From an uncultured Gammaproteobacteria bacterium (GTDB lineage: Bacteria > Pseudomonadota > Gammaproteobacteria > Pseudomonadales > Azotimanducaceae_A), in the NCBI GenBank assembly GCA_913041025.1, contig CAJWGQ010000014.1, positions 1-27,660 of the forward strand: a DNA stretch of 27,660 bases, in the 5' to 3' direction. Positions 1 to 8,723 of the stretch are shown piece after piece. The notes beneath the pieces were generated by a model. That model ran no database searches. It saw only the letters and a program-made list of their open reading frames with translations, and was not told the DNA's origin. Each line of letters begins with the position of its first letter. Position 1 is the stretch's first letter. Made by a program: the position numbers and the translations under genes.

Positions 1-878
1 CAGAAAGAGCGAAAGTGCTTGGTCTAAACAAACCTGAAATGGTAGAAAATGAAGACATTGATATTAGAGGTGGCTGGCATCCGGTTGTTAAAGCATCAAC
101 AAAAAACTCGTTTATCGCAAACGATGTTTTGCTAGATAAAGATACTAGAATGCTAATAGTAACCGGTCCAAATATGGGTGGAAAATCCACTTTCATGCGT
201 CAGACCGCTCTTATCAGTTTACTGGCTACTGCCGGCAGCTTTGTCCCTGCGGAGAGTGCACGTATTGGACCAATCGACCAAATCTTTACACGAATAGGCG
301 CTTCTGATGATCTGTCTAAAGGTCAATCAACATTCATGGTCGAAATGACTGAGACTGCGGAGATCTTAAAAAACTCTACCTCAAAGAGCCTTGTTCTGAT
401 GGACGAAATAGGCCGAGGAACGAGTACCTACGATGGTATGGCTATCGCGTGGGCCGCGGCCACCCACTTAGCAGAGGTGAACAAGTCCAACACCTTATTC
501 GCGACGCACTATTTAGAGTTAACAGAGCTCAGCGAGAGCATTTCTGGAGTCAAAAACGTGCACATGAAAGCAATGGAATATCAAAATGAGATCGTGTTCT
601 TATATGAAGTACACGACGGTCCTGCAAGTCAGAGTTACGGTGTACAGGTCGCCAAATTAGCGGGGGTACCTGATTCTGTAATCAAGTCGGCAACCGAAAG
701 GCTAAATGCACTAGAAATAAATACCAAAGTAAGCTTGCAAGCCGATTTATTTACCCCACCAAAGAATGAAATTGACGAAACAAATACCCTTTCCGCGAAA
801 TTAAAAAATATAGATCTAGACGAAATTTCACCTCGCGAAGCACTTTCTATACTCTACGAATTCAAAAAATGGAACTAA
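1..878 (+). CDS. mutS: DNA mismatch repair ATPase MutS, C-terminal part (5' end outside the window)
   Basis: MutS recognises mismatches and, as an ATP-driven clamp, recruits MutL. Only the last ~290 codons are present; the reading frame is open to base 3, so the GTG at 15 is an internal valine codon and not a start. The ABC-type ATPase domain is complete: Walker A GPNMGGKST (165-191), signature region STFMVEM, Walker B LVLMDE followed by IGRGTSTYDG (from 390), and the H-loop ATHYLELTEL. After the helix-turn-helix dimerisation segment (VAKLAGVPDSVIKSA) comes a short linker with QADLF, which fits the beta-clamp-binding pentapeptide, and then a C-terminal PREALSILY segment like that used for MutS tetramerisation in E. 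coli. The gene is intact as far as visible. fdxA follows after 72 bases on the same strand. Confidence 0.97.
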   Translation, partial: ERAKVLGLNKPEMVENEDIDIRGGWHPVVKASTKNSFIANDVLLDKDTRMLIVTGPNMGGKSTFMRQTALISLLATAGSFVPAESARIGPIDQIFTRIGASDDLSKGQSTFMVEMTETAEILKNSTSKSLVLMDEIGRGTSTYDGMAIAWAAATHLAEVNKSNTLFATHYLELTELSESISGVKNVHMKAMEYQNEIVFLYEVHDGPASQSYGVQVAKLAGVPDSVIKSATERLNALEINTKVSLQADLFTPPKNEIDETNTLSAKLKNIDLDEISPREALSILYEFKKWN

Positions 879-950
879 TTCCGGACCTTACTACCTAGAC
901 ACAAGAAGAGCTCTGGTTAGAATGCCACTTTCACAAGAATAAGCTGACAT

Positions 951-1274
951 ATGACATTCGTTGTTGGGGAAAATTGCATCAATTGCAAACATACTGATTG
1001 TGTTGAAGTGTGTCCAGTTGACTGTTTTTACGAAGGACCTAATTTTCTGGTGATTCATCCAGACGAATGTATAGATTGTGCTCTTTGTGAACCTGAGTGC
1101 CCCGTCGAAGCCATATTTGCCGACGATGAGCTTCCCGAAGATCAGCAACAACTGCTAGATATGGCTGTAGAACTGGCTGAGAGCTGGCCCAATATTTCAG
1201 AGAAAAAAGAAGCCTTGCCTGACGCTGAGACCTGGAACGGTAAACCTAACAAAATAGACCTTCTGATAAAATAA
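951..1274 (+). CDS. fdxA: 7Fe ferredoxin FdxA
   Basis: A small soluble electron carrier of 107 residues, very close in sequence and length to Azotobacter vinelandii ferredoxin I. The cysteine spacing is that of 7Fe ferredoxins: C9, C17 and C50 fit the [3Fe-4S] ligands, C21, C40, C43 and C46 fit the [4Fe-4S] ligands, and the non-ligand C12 and C25 are also kept. The C-terminal extension (from about residue 60, with [15 protein letters not shown]) is typical of this type. The ATG at 951 gives the family N-terminus, although no strong ribosome binding site precedes it. The mutS-fdxA pairing is usual in pseudomonad-like gammaproteobacteria, where rpoS normally follows; here the next gene is the convergent nlpD, only 13 bases away. 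The redox partner cannot be told from the context. Confidence 0.96.
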   Translation: MTFVVGENCINCKHTDCVEVCPVDCFYEGPNFLVIHPDECIDCALCEPECPVEAIFADDELPEDQQQLLDMAVELAESWPNISEKKEALPDAETWNGKPNKIDLLIK

Positions 1275-1287
1275 AAGCTCACACCAA

Positions 1288-2076
1288 TCATATAGAGACT
1301 TTTATCAGAGTCTTAGGGTCTATTGGGCGGCCATTTCTTCTAATCTCAAAGTGCACACTTTCGCTCCTTGCGGAAACGGGAGAGATACGTGCAAGCACGT
1401 CTCCACTTTTTACCGTTTGGCGCTCGGCTACTACAGCTCCCCCATTAAAACTATATGCACTCAATAACTCACTAGAATGTTTAATTATAATCAGGCTTTC
1501 GAATCCCCCAATTCCGCCTCCCTCATAAACCACACTTCCTGCTCCTGCAGCTCGAAGACTCCTAGCTACAGCTAATTCATAGTCTACGCCCTTATTATCC
1601 TTACTGTAGCCTAGAGAGGGCTTTTTATTTAGAGGCCAAACCCAATGGTCTTGGATATGCTCTAGGTTGCTTTGAGCTGTTGATTTTGTCGCCAAAGACG
1701 GGTGTTTCTTGACAGGTTTTTCTTTCTTGCTCTTGGTAACACTTCTATTGTTTTTAAAACCGGAAACTTTTAAACGCTGGCCAGGGTATATGATAAAAGG
1801 GGAGGAAATATCATTTTGCTCTGCAAGAATTCCGTAACTCAAACCCTGCTTCCATGCAATCGAATAGAGTGTATCGCCTTTTTTGACGACATAGGTTTTA
1901 TCTGTTCGAAATATGCGCAAACGCTTCTTCTGAATCTCTACAGATTCTTTATAAACTTTTTGACTAGTTGACCTATCGATAACAGGTGGATCACCCACTA
2001 CCGCGCAACCAGACAATATGACAACAGCGATAAATTTCGATTGCTTTAATGTGTTTCTAAAATAGCTGATAGCCAT
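1288..2076 (-). CDS. nlpD: NlpD-like lipoprotein, LysM plus degenerate LytM (M23) domain; amidase activator
   Basis: Outer-membrane lipoprotein of 262 residues that in relatives activates the peptidoglycan amidase AmiC at the division septum. The N-terminus has basic residues, a short hydrophobic stretch and a lipobox LSGC with the lipid-bearing cysteine at 24; the following Ala predicts outer-membrane sorting. A LysM domain spans about 62-105 (YVVKKGDTLYSIAW, then YPGQRLKV). A LytM domain spans about 160-260. It lacks catalytic metal ligands: YSFN stands where a peptidase has YAHN or similar, while VHFEIR is kept. This is the usual state of NlpD and fits an activator, not an enzyme. The ATG at 2076 lies 31 bases inside the end of the DUF368 gene and is needed for the signal peptide. 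rpoS, which usually follows nlpD, is absent. Confidence 0.93.
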   Translation of the reverse strand: MAISYFRNTLKQSKFIAVVILSGCAVVGDPPVIDRSTSQKVYKESVEIQKKRLRIFRTDKTYVVKKGDTLYSIAWKQGLSYGILAEQNDISSPFIIYPGQRLKVSGFKNNRSVTKSKKEKPVKKHPSLATKSTAQSNLEHIQDHWVWPLNKKPSLGYSKDNKGVDYELAVARSLRAAGAGSVVYEGGGIGGFESLIIIKHSSELLSAYSFNGGAVVAERQTVKSGDVLARISPVSARSESVHFEIRRNGRPIDPKTLIKVSI

Positions 2077-2921
2077 ACGAGAACAATCCCCAGAAAAAAG
2101 GCAGCGATAGTTATTACAACAAAAGGCGACTCACCAACCACCATGGAATATATAGCAGGACTAACGAAAGCGTCTAGACCCTGTTCACCAGGCAATTGCC
2201 AGGGCCATAACTTTAATACCGACCCCAGCATTATTCCCGTTAGAAACGACAATAGCTGATCTTCATAGTTAGCCAGCAACCAGCTTAACGCTTTGCTAAA
2301 GATCAACAATCCTGAGACTAATCCCGCAACCAAAACGATCAACACATCCACTTGAAAACTCGAGACTGCCTCAATCACAAGAGAGTAATATCCGAAAACT
2401 AACAGAACAAATGACCCGGAAACCCCAGGTAATATCCATGCACAAACTGCCAACATGCTCACTATAAAAAAAGTAATGTAACTCAACTCACCTTTAGACT
2501 CAGGAAGATAAACAAACGTCAATCCCAAACATATGCCTATCGCTCCATAAGTCAGCAACCTAATAAGCTTTCTTTCTTTTCCAATCAAAAATACCGAGCC
2601 GATTATAAGACCGAAAAACATACCCCAAACAATTGGGCCATATCCTTTTAACAAGAAGCTCATTACATTGGAAAACATCAATACCCCAATAATCATCCCC
2701 GAGAACAGAGTAAGCAAAAAGCTTAAATTATGGTATTCATAGAACTCTTTCGGAGACGAAAGAAGCTTAATCGAGCCAACGCCAAAAGATGCTATAGAGT
2801 AAACAAGCTTGGCATAAATTCCCAAAATAAAGGCAACTGTGCCTCCAGAAATGCCCGGAACAATCTCTGCTAAGCCCATTAAGACACCACGAAGGAAAAT
2901 ACCAAGCCTTGAGATATACAT
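2046..2921 (-). CDS. DUF368 family membrane protein, probable polyprenyl-phosphate transporter (PopT-like)
   Basis: Inner-membrane protein of 291 residues with about eight hydrophobic segments. Two similar motifs stand out: EIVPGISGGTVAFILGIY near residues 19-36 and ILPGVSGSFVLLVFGYY near 165. They look like an internal duplication, as is known for the DUF368 (COG2035) family. Published work assigns some family members to returning undecaprenyl phosphate across the cytoplasmic membrane for reuse in cell-wall and O-antigen synthesis; applying that role here is inference from family membership. The start ATG overlaps the pcm stop codon by one base (TGATG), and the 3' end overlaps nlpD by 31 bases, so it is translationally embedded in this operon. 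In pseudomonads pcm and nlpD are adjacent, so this gene is an insertion relative to that order. Confidence 0.85.
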   Translation of the reverse strand: MYISRLGIFLRGVLMGLAEIVPGISGGTVAFILGIYAKLVYSIASFGVGSIKLLSSPKEFYEYHNLSFLLTLFSGMIIGVLMFSNVMSFLLKGYGPIVWGMFFGLIIGSVFLIGKERKLIRLLTYGAIGICLGLTFVYLPESKGELSYITFFIVSMLAVCAWILPGVSGSFVLLVFGYYSLVIEAVSSFQVDVLIVLVAGLVSGLLIFSKALSWLLANYEDQLLSFLTGIMLGSVLKLWPWQLPGEQGLDAFVSPAIYSMVVGESPFVVITIAAFFLGIVLVWLSAILETH

Positions 2922-3553
2922 CAGGTAACTATCCCTTCCTGCAAAGGAACGAACATCACATAATCTTCTACATTGGACTGAAATTCTTTCTCTTTACGCT
3001 CTATTACCTTAAGTTGTTGCTGAACCGCATCTCCTACAGGAATGATCATGCGTCCGCCAATCTTCAGTTGGTTCATTAACTCCGACGGGATCGATTTTGG
3101 AGCAGCCGTGCAAATTATAGCGTCAAAAGGACCTGACTCTTCCAGTCCTTTATATCCATCAGCCAAATGCAAACTGAAATTTGATAATTTAAGAGCTCTT
3201 AGACGCTCTCTAGCTTTTGGGATAAAGGCGGAAACACGCTCCAAACTGTGCACACTGGCACACAATTTAGCCAAAATCGCAGTCTGATATCCTGAACCAG
3301 TGCCTATTTCTAAAACACTATTATGTGCACCTTGCAGAACCAGCTGAGTCATCTTTGCCACGACAAAAGGCTGAGATATTGTCTGATTAAACCCTATTGG
3401 CAAGGCAGTGTCTTCATACGCTTTGTGGGCTAAAGCCTCTTCAATGAAAATGTGTCTGGGCGTTGTTCGCATCGTTTCTAGAACTTGTTCGTCACTAATG
3501 CCTTGCTCTCTGAGCCTCGCGATTAGACGATCTCGTGTTCGCTGCGAAGTCAT
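2921..3553 (-). CDS. pcm: Protein-L-isoaspartate O-methyltransferase
   Basis: Uses S-adenosylmethionine to methylate L-isoaspartyl residues formed by protein ageing, starting their repair. The SAM-binding motif LEIGTGSGYQTAIL is clear, preceded by the family block ALPIGFNQTISQPFVVAKMT and followed by DAIICTAAP and GGRMIIPVG. The ATG at 3553 is preferred: it has a GGGAGG ribosome binding site seven bases upstream and gives 210 residues, near the 208 of E. coli Pcm. An in-frame GTG at 3586, overlapping the truD stop as GTGA, would add 11 residues and is the alternative. surE, which usually lies between truD and pcm, is absent. The stop codon is shared with the start of the DUF368 gene. Confidence 0.95.
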   Translation of the reverse strand: MTSQRTRDRLIARLREQGISDEQVLETMRTTPRHIFIEEALAHKAYEDTALPIGFNQTISQPFVVAKMTQLVLQGAHNSVLEIGTGSGYQTAILAKLCASVHSLERVSAFIPKARERLRALKLSNFSLHLADGYKGLEESGPFDAIICTAAPKSIPSELMNQLKIGGRMIIPVGDAVQQQLKVIERKEKEFQSNVEDYVMFVPLQEGIVT

Positions 3554-3560
3554 ACCTATA

Positions 3561-3566
3561 CCTCCC
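3561..3566 (-). promoter_or_regulatory. Ribosome binding site deciding the pcm start
   Basis: GGGAGG on the minus strand, seven bases before the ATG at 3553. It supports the shorter pcm product over the GTG at 3586. Confidence 0.65.
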
Positions 3567-3582
3567 AGATCAAACTTACTCT

Positions 3583-4506
3583 TCACGATGCTTCTCTCAA
3601 ATCAAAATATTCACCAAGGAAAACCGTCGCATAAGTTCCAGGAGCCAGACAAAACCTAGCGTCTACCGTGCAACATGCTTCATCGTAATGCGCGCTAAAC
3701 GAGTACGGCTTCTCAAAAATCTTTCGCCTCCCTTGATGAACACCAGCATATTCTAGGGCTTCACATACATCTTTAAATGGCGCTAATGCCTCTCTTTCAA
3801 GCTCCAATGCTTTTCCTTTTGATGAAGACCTGCCTCTACCCCACAACGGAGCAGTAGGAACCGAGTCGATGCATTGATCTCCTTCTATATATCTTTCTTC
3901 ACAACCAGCATCTCTCCTCTTTTCAAGAATTTTATTGAACAAAAAGCTTCGCAAAACCGACAAATTCCAACTCTTAAACCGTTGTGGAATGTTTTTTCTT
4001 CTACGGTATTTAATCCAGTCGAAAGCCGCAGCGAGACTTCTTTCGTTATATCTTTGCGGTCCGTAAAAATTAAGAAATGTCTTGTGCTGCGCTTGCAAAA
4101 GCTTTGAAGGTTTAGCTTTCACCTCTCGAAGTAAGATTTCAAAGCGATTGTAAGCATGTTCTCCAATTCGCAGTTTTTTTTTAAACCTACCTCTTTCGAT
4201 TATCCGAATGCCCGGAGCCAAAACCTCATCTAAATTGATCTTTCGAACGGTGGGACCGCTAAACCACTGTTCCGTTACGGCTCTCTTATCCTTTCGGCCG
4301 CAATAACCTATGCTGATTTTCTGTTGCTTGAAAAACTCTGCTAGAAATCCAACTACTTCCAGCGTATTGAAATTCTCCTTTTGAACTAGGAGATAAAGAT
4401 GCTCGCCCTCTTTAGAAGTTCGAATATCTGCCAAACGATCTGGGTGGAGCTCCTCGATCACTCTCCAATCTTCAGGGGTAGTTTTAATAACCATTGGCGC
4501 AAGCAT
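3583..4506 (-). CDS. truD: tRNA pseudouridine(13) synthase TruD
   Basis: Isomerises U13 of tRNA-Glu to pseudouridine. The catalytic motif GRKDKRAVTEQW contains the expected aspartate, and the family blocks NFYGPQRYNERS and LRSFLFNKIL are present. The frame opens with a TTG at 4518, but the ATG at 4506 has a GAGG site six bases upstream and is preferred, giving 307 residues. This is shorter than the 349 of E. coli TruD: the N-terminus begins nearly at the first conserved strand, and the insertion (TRUD) domain appears trimmed. The C-terminal block (ARFCLAPGTYATVFLGEYF) is intact, so it is probably functional. In many gammaproteobacteria ispF and ispD lie upstream; here ftsB ends 23 bases away. 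Confidence 0.94.
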   Translation of the reverse strand: MLAPMVIKTTPEDWRVIEELHPDRLADIRTSKEGEHLYLLVQKENFNTLEVVGFLAEFFKQQKISIGYCGRKDKRAVTEQWFSGPTVRKINLDEVLAPGIRIIERGRFKKKLRIGEHAYNRFEILLREVKAKPSKLLQAQHKTFLNFYGPQRYNERSLAAAFDWIKYRRRKNIPQRFKSWNLSVLRSFLFNKILEKRRDAGCEERYIEGDQCIDSVPTAPLWGRGRSSSKGKALELEREALAPFKDVCEALEYAGVHQGRRKIFEKPYSFSAHYDEACCTVDARFCLAPGTYATVFLGEYFDLREAS

Positions 4507-4529
4507 ATAAGGCCTCAATCTACTGACTA

Positions 4530-4823
4530 CTATTCATTTGGGAAAGAGGTCGTTTCAGGAACCATAAAGAACAACTCTCCTGGCTCTATCATCCCTAACT
4601 TTAGTCTCGCATGGGACTCAATGGCTCCTGGGTTCACTTTTAATTCCATAATTTGGTTGCCCAAAATCCGATTTTTTTTCTTCATAAAAAGTAGTTTATC
4701 TTCTATTTTCTTTAGGTCTTGATTTGTGGATTGTCGCGCAAAAAAACCGGAATCGCCGAACCAAACCAGGTATTGAAGATAAGCCAACAACGCAATCAAG
4801 AAAAAGCAAAAACTTTTAACCAT
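4530..4823 (-). CDS. ftsB: Cell division protein FtsB
   Basis: Small bitopic divisome protein that joins FtsL and FtsQ and helps activate septal wall synthesis. From the ATG at 4823 it has 97 residues: a very short cytoplasmic N-terminus, one transmembrane helix (about 4-21, FCFFLIALLAYLQYLVW), the WFGDSGF block seen in FtsB, then a periplasmic coiled coil (about 35-60) and a conserved tail with AIESHARLKLGMIEPGELFF. An ATG at 4853 would add ten residues inside eno; the shorter form matches the family N-terminus and avoids a 25-base overlap, though neither has a strong ribosome binding site. It lies five bases after eno, as in Escherichia and Pseudomonas. Confidence 0.93.
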   Translation of the reverse strand: MVKSFCFFLIALLAYLQYLVWFGDSGFFARQSTNQDLKKIEDKLLFMKKKNRILGNQIMELKVNPGAIESHARLKLGMIEPGELFFMVPETTSFPNE

Positions 4824-4828
4824 AAGAA

Positions 4829-6118
4829 CTACATATTCTTTATCGTTCTGCATCCTTCATAGGAACAGGTATCCCCTATAGCCTCTTCGATTCTTAGCAA
4901 CTGATTGTATTTTGCAGTACGGTCAGTTCTGCAAAGTGAACCAGTTTTTATCTGCCCCACTCCTGTTCCCACCGCTAAGTCCGCGATAGTCGTGTCTTCA
5001 GACTCACCCGACCTATGAGAGACCACATTGCTGTAACCGGCCTTTTTGGCGACTTCGATAGTCCCCAATGTTTCTGTTAGTGTTCCAATCTGATTAAACT
5101 TTATCAAAATCGCATTTGCGACATTTTCATTAATCCCTTTTTCCAATATCTCCATGTTAGTTACAAACAGATCATCTCCAACTAACTGCACTTTATCCCC
5201 CATGGTTTTTGTTAGATAAGTCCAACCCGACCAATCATTTTCATCAAGCGCATCCTCTATGGACGAGATAGGATAACTAGAGCATAAAGAATTAAGATAG
5301 TCCGAAAACTCCTCAGACGTAAGTCTGCGATCTTCGCCTTTCAATTCATAATAATCATTACAGTAGAATTCAGAAGCGGCACAATCTAGTGCATAGACTA
5401 CATCTTTGCCAGGTTTGTAACCTGCTCTCTCTACTGATTCAGATATACACTCCAAAGCCTCTTCATTGCTAGCTAAGTCTGGTGCAAAGCCGCCCTCATC
5501 TCCCACCGCCGTACTCAAGCCTCTTTTTCTCAAAACTGCCTTCAAAGAGTGAAAAACTTCTACACCACATCGCAAGGCTTCTTTAAAACTGTTCATGCTA
5601 ACCGGCTGGATCATAAATTCTTGGATATCCAGGTTGTTATCCGCATGTTCTCCACCATTGATAATATTCATCATGGGAGTCGGCATAATCATGTTAGGCC
5701 CACCGCTAAGATTATTTATCTTTTGAAATAAGGGTATTTCACCCTCCAACGCACTTGCTTTACAACTAGCAAGAGATACAGCCAATATTGAATTAGCACC
5801 CAGTCTAGATTTATCAGGAGTTCCATCTAACTCGATCAAGGCCGTATCTATTTGGACTTGATCGTGAACATCTTTTCCTATTAAGAGTTTGTTAATTTCT
5901 TCACGAACAAAGTCGACTGCCTGCTCAACACCTTTACCGTTGTATCTATCGGTTCTTTCGTCTCTTAGTTCGAGAGCTTCTCTAGTCCCAGTGGAAGCGC
6001 CAGAGGGCGAGATAGATCTACCTTTCACACCTGACTCAAGATGAACCTCAGCTTCGACCGTCGGATTTCCCCTAGAATCAATAACTTCCCTAGCCAATAC
6101 TCTTTTAATTCTAGACAT
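4829..6118 (-). CDS. eno: Enolase
   Basis: Interconverts 2-phosphoglycerate and phosphoenolpyruvate in glycolysis and gluconeogenesis; it is also an RNA degradosome component in some gammaproteobacteria. The 429 residues match the family (432 in E. coli). Visible landmarks are [12 protein letters not shown] at the N-terminus, the [16 protein letters not shown] loop, [29 protein letters not shown], the magnesium-binding Asp in VGDDLF, the catalytic Lys in [13 protein letters not shown] and the substrate loop [13 protein letters not shown]. The ATG at 6118 has an AGGA site six bases upstream. It lies eight bases after kdsA and five before ftsB. No truncation or missing catalytic residue is seen. 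Confidence 0.98.
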   Translation of the reverse strand: MSRIKRVLAREVIDSRGNPTVEAEVHLESGVKGRSISPSGASTGTREALELRDERTDRYNGKGVEQAVDFVREEINKLLIGKDVHDQVQIDTALIELDGTPDKSRLGANSILAVSLASCKASALEGEIPLFQKINNLSGGPNMIMPTPMMNIINGGEHADNNLDIQEFMIQPVSMNSFKEALRCGVEVFHSLKAVLRKRGLSTAVGDEGGFAPDLASNEEALECISESVERAGYKPGKDVVYALDCAASEFYCNDYYELKGEDRRLTSEEFSDYLNSLCSSYPISSIEDALDENDWSGWTYLTKTMGDKVQLVGDDLFVTNMEILEKGINENVANAILIKFNQIGTLTETLGTIEVAKKAGYSNVVSHRSGESEDTTIADLAVGTGVGQIKTGSLCRTDRTAKYNQLLRIEEAIGDTCSYEGCRTIKNM

Positions 6119-6126
6119 ATCTCTTC

Positions 6127-6972
6127 CTAAAGATTTTGCTCAAGTAAAACCGAGCTTTTTGTTACATCATCTAATTTTTTTAACTGCTCCAACAATTGAG
6201 ACATGAGTCCTAAGGGCCATGAATTTGGACCATCTGATTTAGCCGCTTCTGGGTTCGGATGAGTTTCTACAAACAACCCCGCAACACCAACTGCAACTGC
6301 CGCCCTCGCCAAAACAGGGACCATTTCTCTCTGACCGCCTGAAGAGCTACCTAACCCGCCAGGCATCTGAACAGAATGAGTAGCATCAAACACGACCGGA
6401 CAATCAGTTTTTCTTAAGAGCGACAAGCTTCGCATATCAGAGACCAGGTTGTTATAACCAAAACTAGCACCTCGCTCACAGACCATGATTCGATTGTTTT
6501 TGGTAGATCTCGCTTTTTTTACTACCTGCAACATATCTAAAGGCGCTAGGAATTGACCTTTCTTAATGTTTACCGGCAAGCCCTGAGAACATACTTTTGT
6601 AATAAAATTGGTTTGACGGCATAAAAAAGCAGGGGTCTGAAGCACATCAACAACTTCCGATACCTCTTCGATCGGAGAATCCTCATGCACGTCAGTAATA
6701 ACTGGAACTTCTAGTTCGCGCCCTACCTTTTCTAAAATTCTCAATCCTTCTTCAATTCCTAACCCTCTATAGCCATCAATGGAAGAGCGGTTTGCCTTAT
6801 CAAAAGAACTTTTAAATACAAAAGGAATGCCTAATGTTGTGCACATCTCCTTCAATGTGTCCGCACACTCCAAAGCTAGCGATTCCGACTCAATGACACA
6901 TGGTCCAGCTATCAGGAAAAATGGACGTTCCTCACCAATTTCATAACCGCATATATCTATAAGAGCACTCAA
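6127..6972 (-). CDS. kdsA: 3-deoxy-8-phosphooctulonate synthase (KDO-8-phosphate synthase), metal-dependent type
   Basis: Condenses phosphoenolpyruvate and arabinose 5-phosphate to KDO-8-phosphate for the LPS inner core. Family blocks include [47 protein letters not shown] and ETHPNPE. Cys25 in AGPCVIES, His in DATHS, Glu in VETHP and Asp in KSDGPNS correspond to the four metal ligands of the Aquifex-type enzyme, whereas E. coli and Pseudomonas have Asn at the first position (GGMNVLES). The frame extends to a TTG at 7035 inside pyrG; the TTG at 6972, with AGGTG five bases upstream, gives 281 residues (284 in E. coli) and is preferred. No in-frame ATG is near. It lies between pyrG and eno, as in Pseudomonas. 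Confidence 0.94.
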   Translation of the reverse strand: MSALIDICGYEIGEERPFFLIAGPCVIESESLALECADTLKEMCTTLGIPFVFKSSFDKANRSSIDGYRGLGIEEGLRILEKVGRELEVPVITDVHEDSPIEEVSEVVDVLQTPAFLCRQTNFITKVCSQGLPVNIKKGQFLAPLDMLQVVKKARSTKNNRIMVCERGASFGYNNLVSDMRSLSLLRKTDCPVVFDATHSVQMPGGLGSSSGGQREMVPVLARAAVAVGVAGLFVETHPNPEAAKSDGPNSWPLGLMSQLLEQLKKLDDVTKSSVLLEQNL

Positions 6973-6977
6973 AAAAA

Positions 6978-6982
6978 CACCT
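6978..6982 (-). promoter_or_regulatory. Ribosome binding site deciding the kdsA TTG start
   Basis: AGGTG on the minus strand, five bases before the TTG at 6972. It lies just downstream of the pyrG stop and supports the family-length KdsA over the upstream TTG at 7035. Confidence 0.5.
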
Positions 6983-6988
6983 ATAGGT

Positions 6989-8629
<1,641 letters not shown>

Positions 8630-8678
8630 TCAAGTATCGCAAACATAAAAACCTTAAGCAGTGCTAGCTGAGCGAAAA

Positions 8679-8708
8679 TTCTTACGAGATGGCATTAGAC
8701 ATTAACAA
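8679..8708 (-). promoter_or_regulatory. Possible promoter for pyrG and downstream genes
   Basis: The 103-base tilS-pyrG gap is the longest within the minus-strand cluster. On the minus strand it holds TTGTTA (8708-8703), an 18-base spacer and TAAGAA (8684-8679), a loose sigma-70 match that would give a leader of about 50 bases. No terminator hairpin with a T-run is visible after tilS, so read-through from upstream is also possible. Weak evidence. Confidence 0.28.
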
Positions 8709-8723
8709 ATGGGATTGATGACC

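Noticed and set aside
891..1151. 86-codon minus-strand open frame overlapping fdxA
   Set aside because: It runs against the cysteine codons of a certain ferredoxin gene and resembles nothing known.
1290..1315. Imperfect inverted repeat (gactttTATCAgagtc) near the fdxA-nlpD junction, considered as a shared terminator
   Set aside because: The stem is short and imperfect, lacks a T-run on either strand and lies inside nlpD coding sequence.
1288..1700. Loss of metal ligands in the LytM domain of NlpD, considered as decay
   Set aside because: Degenerate LytM is normal for NlpD-type amidase activators.
2046..2076. The 31-base nlpD/DUF368 overlap, considered as a sign of a wrong nlpD start or a frameshift
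   Set aside because: The overlapping start is required for the lipoprotein signal peptide, and both proteins have proper family ends.
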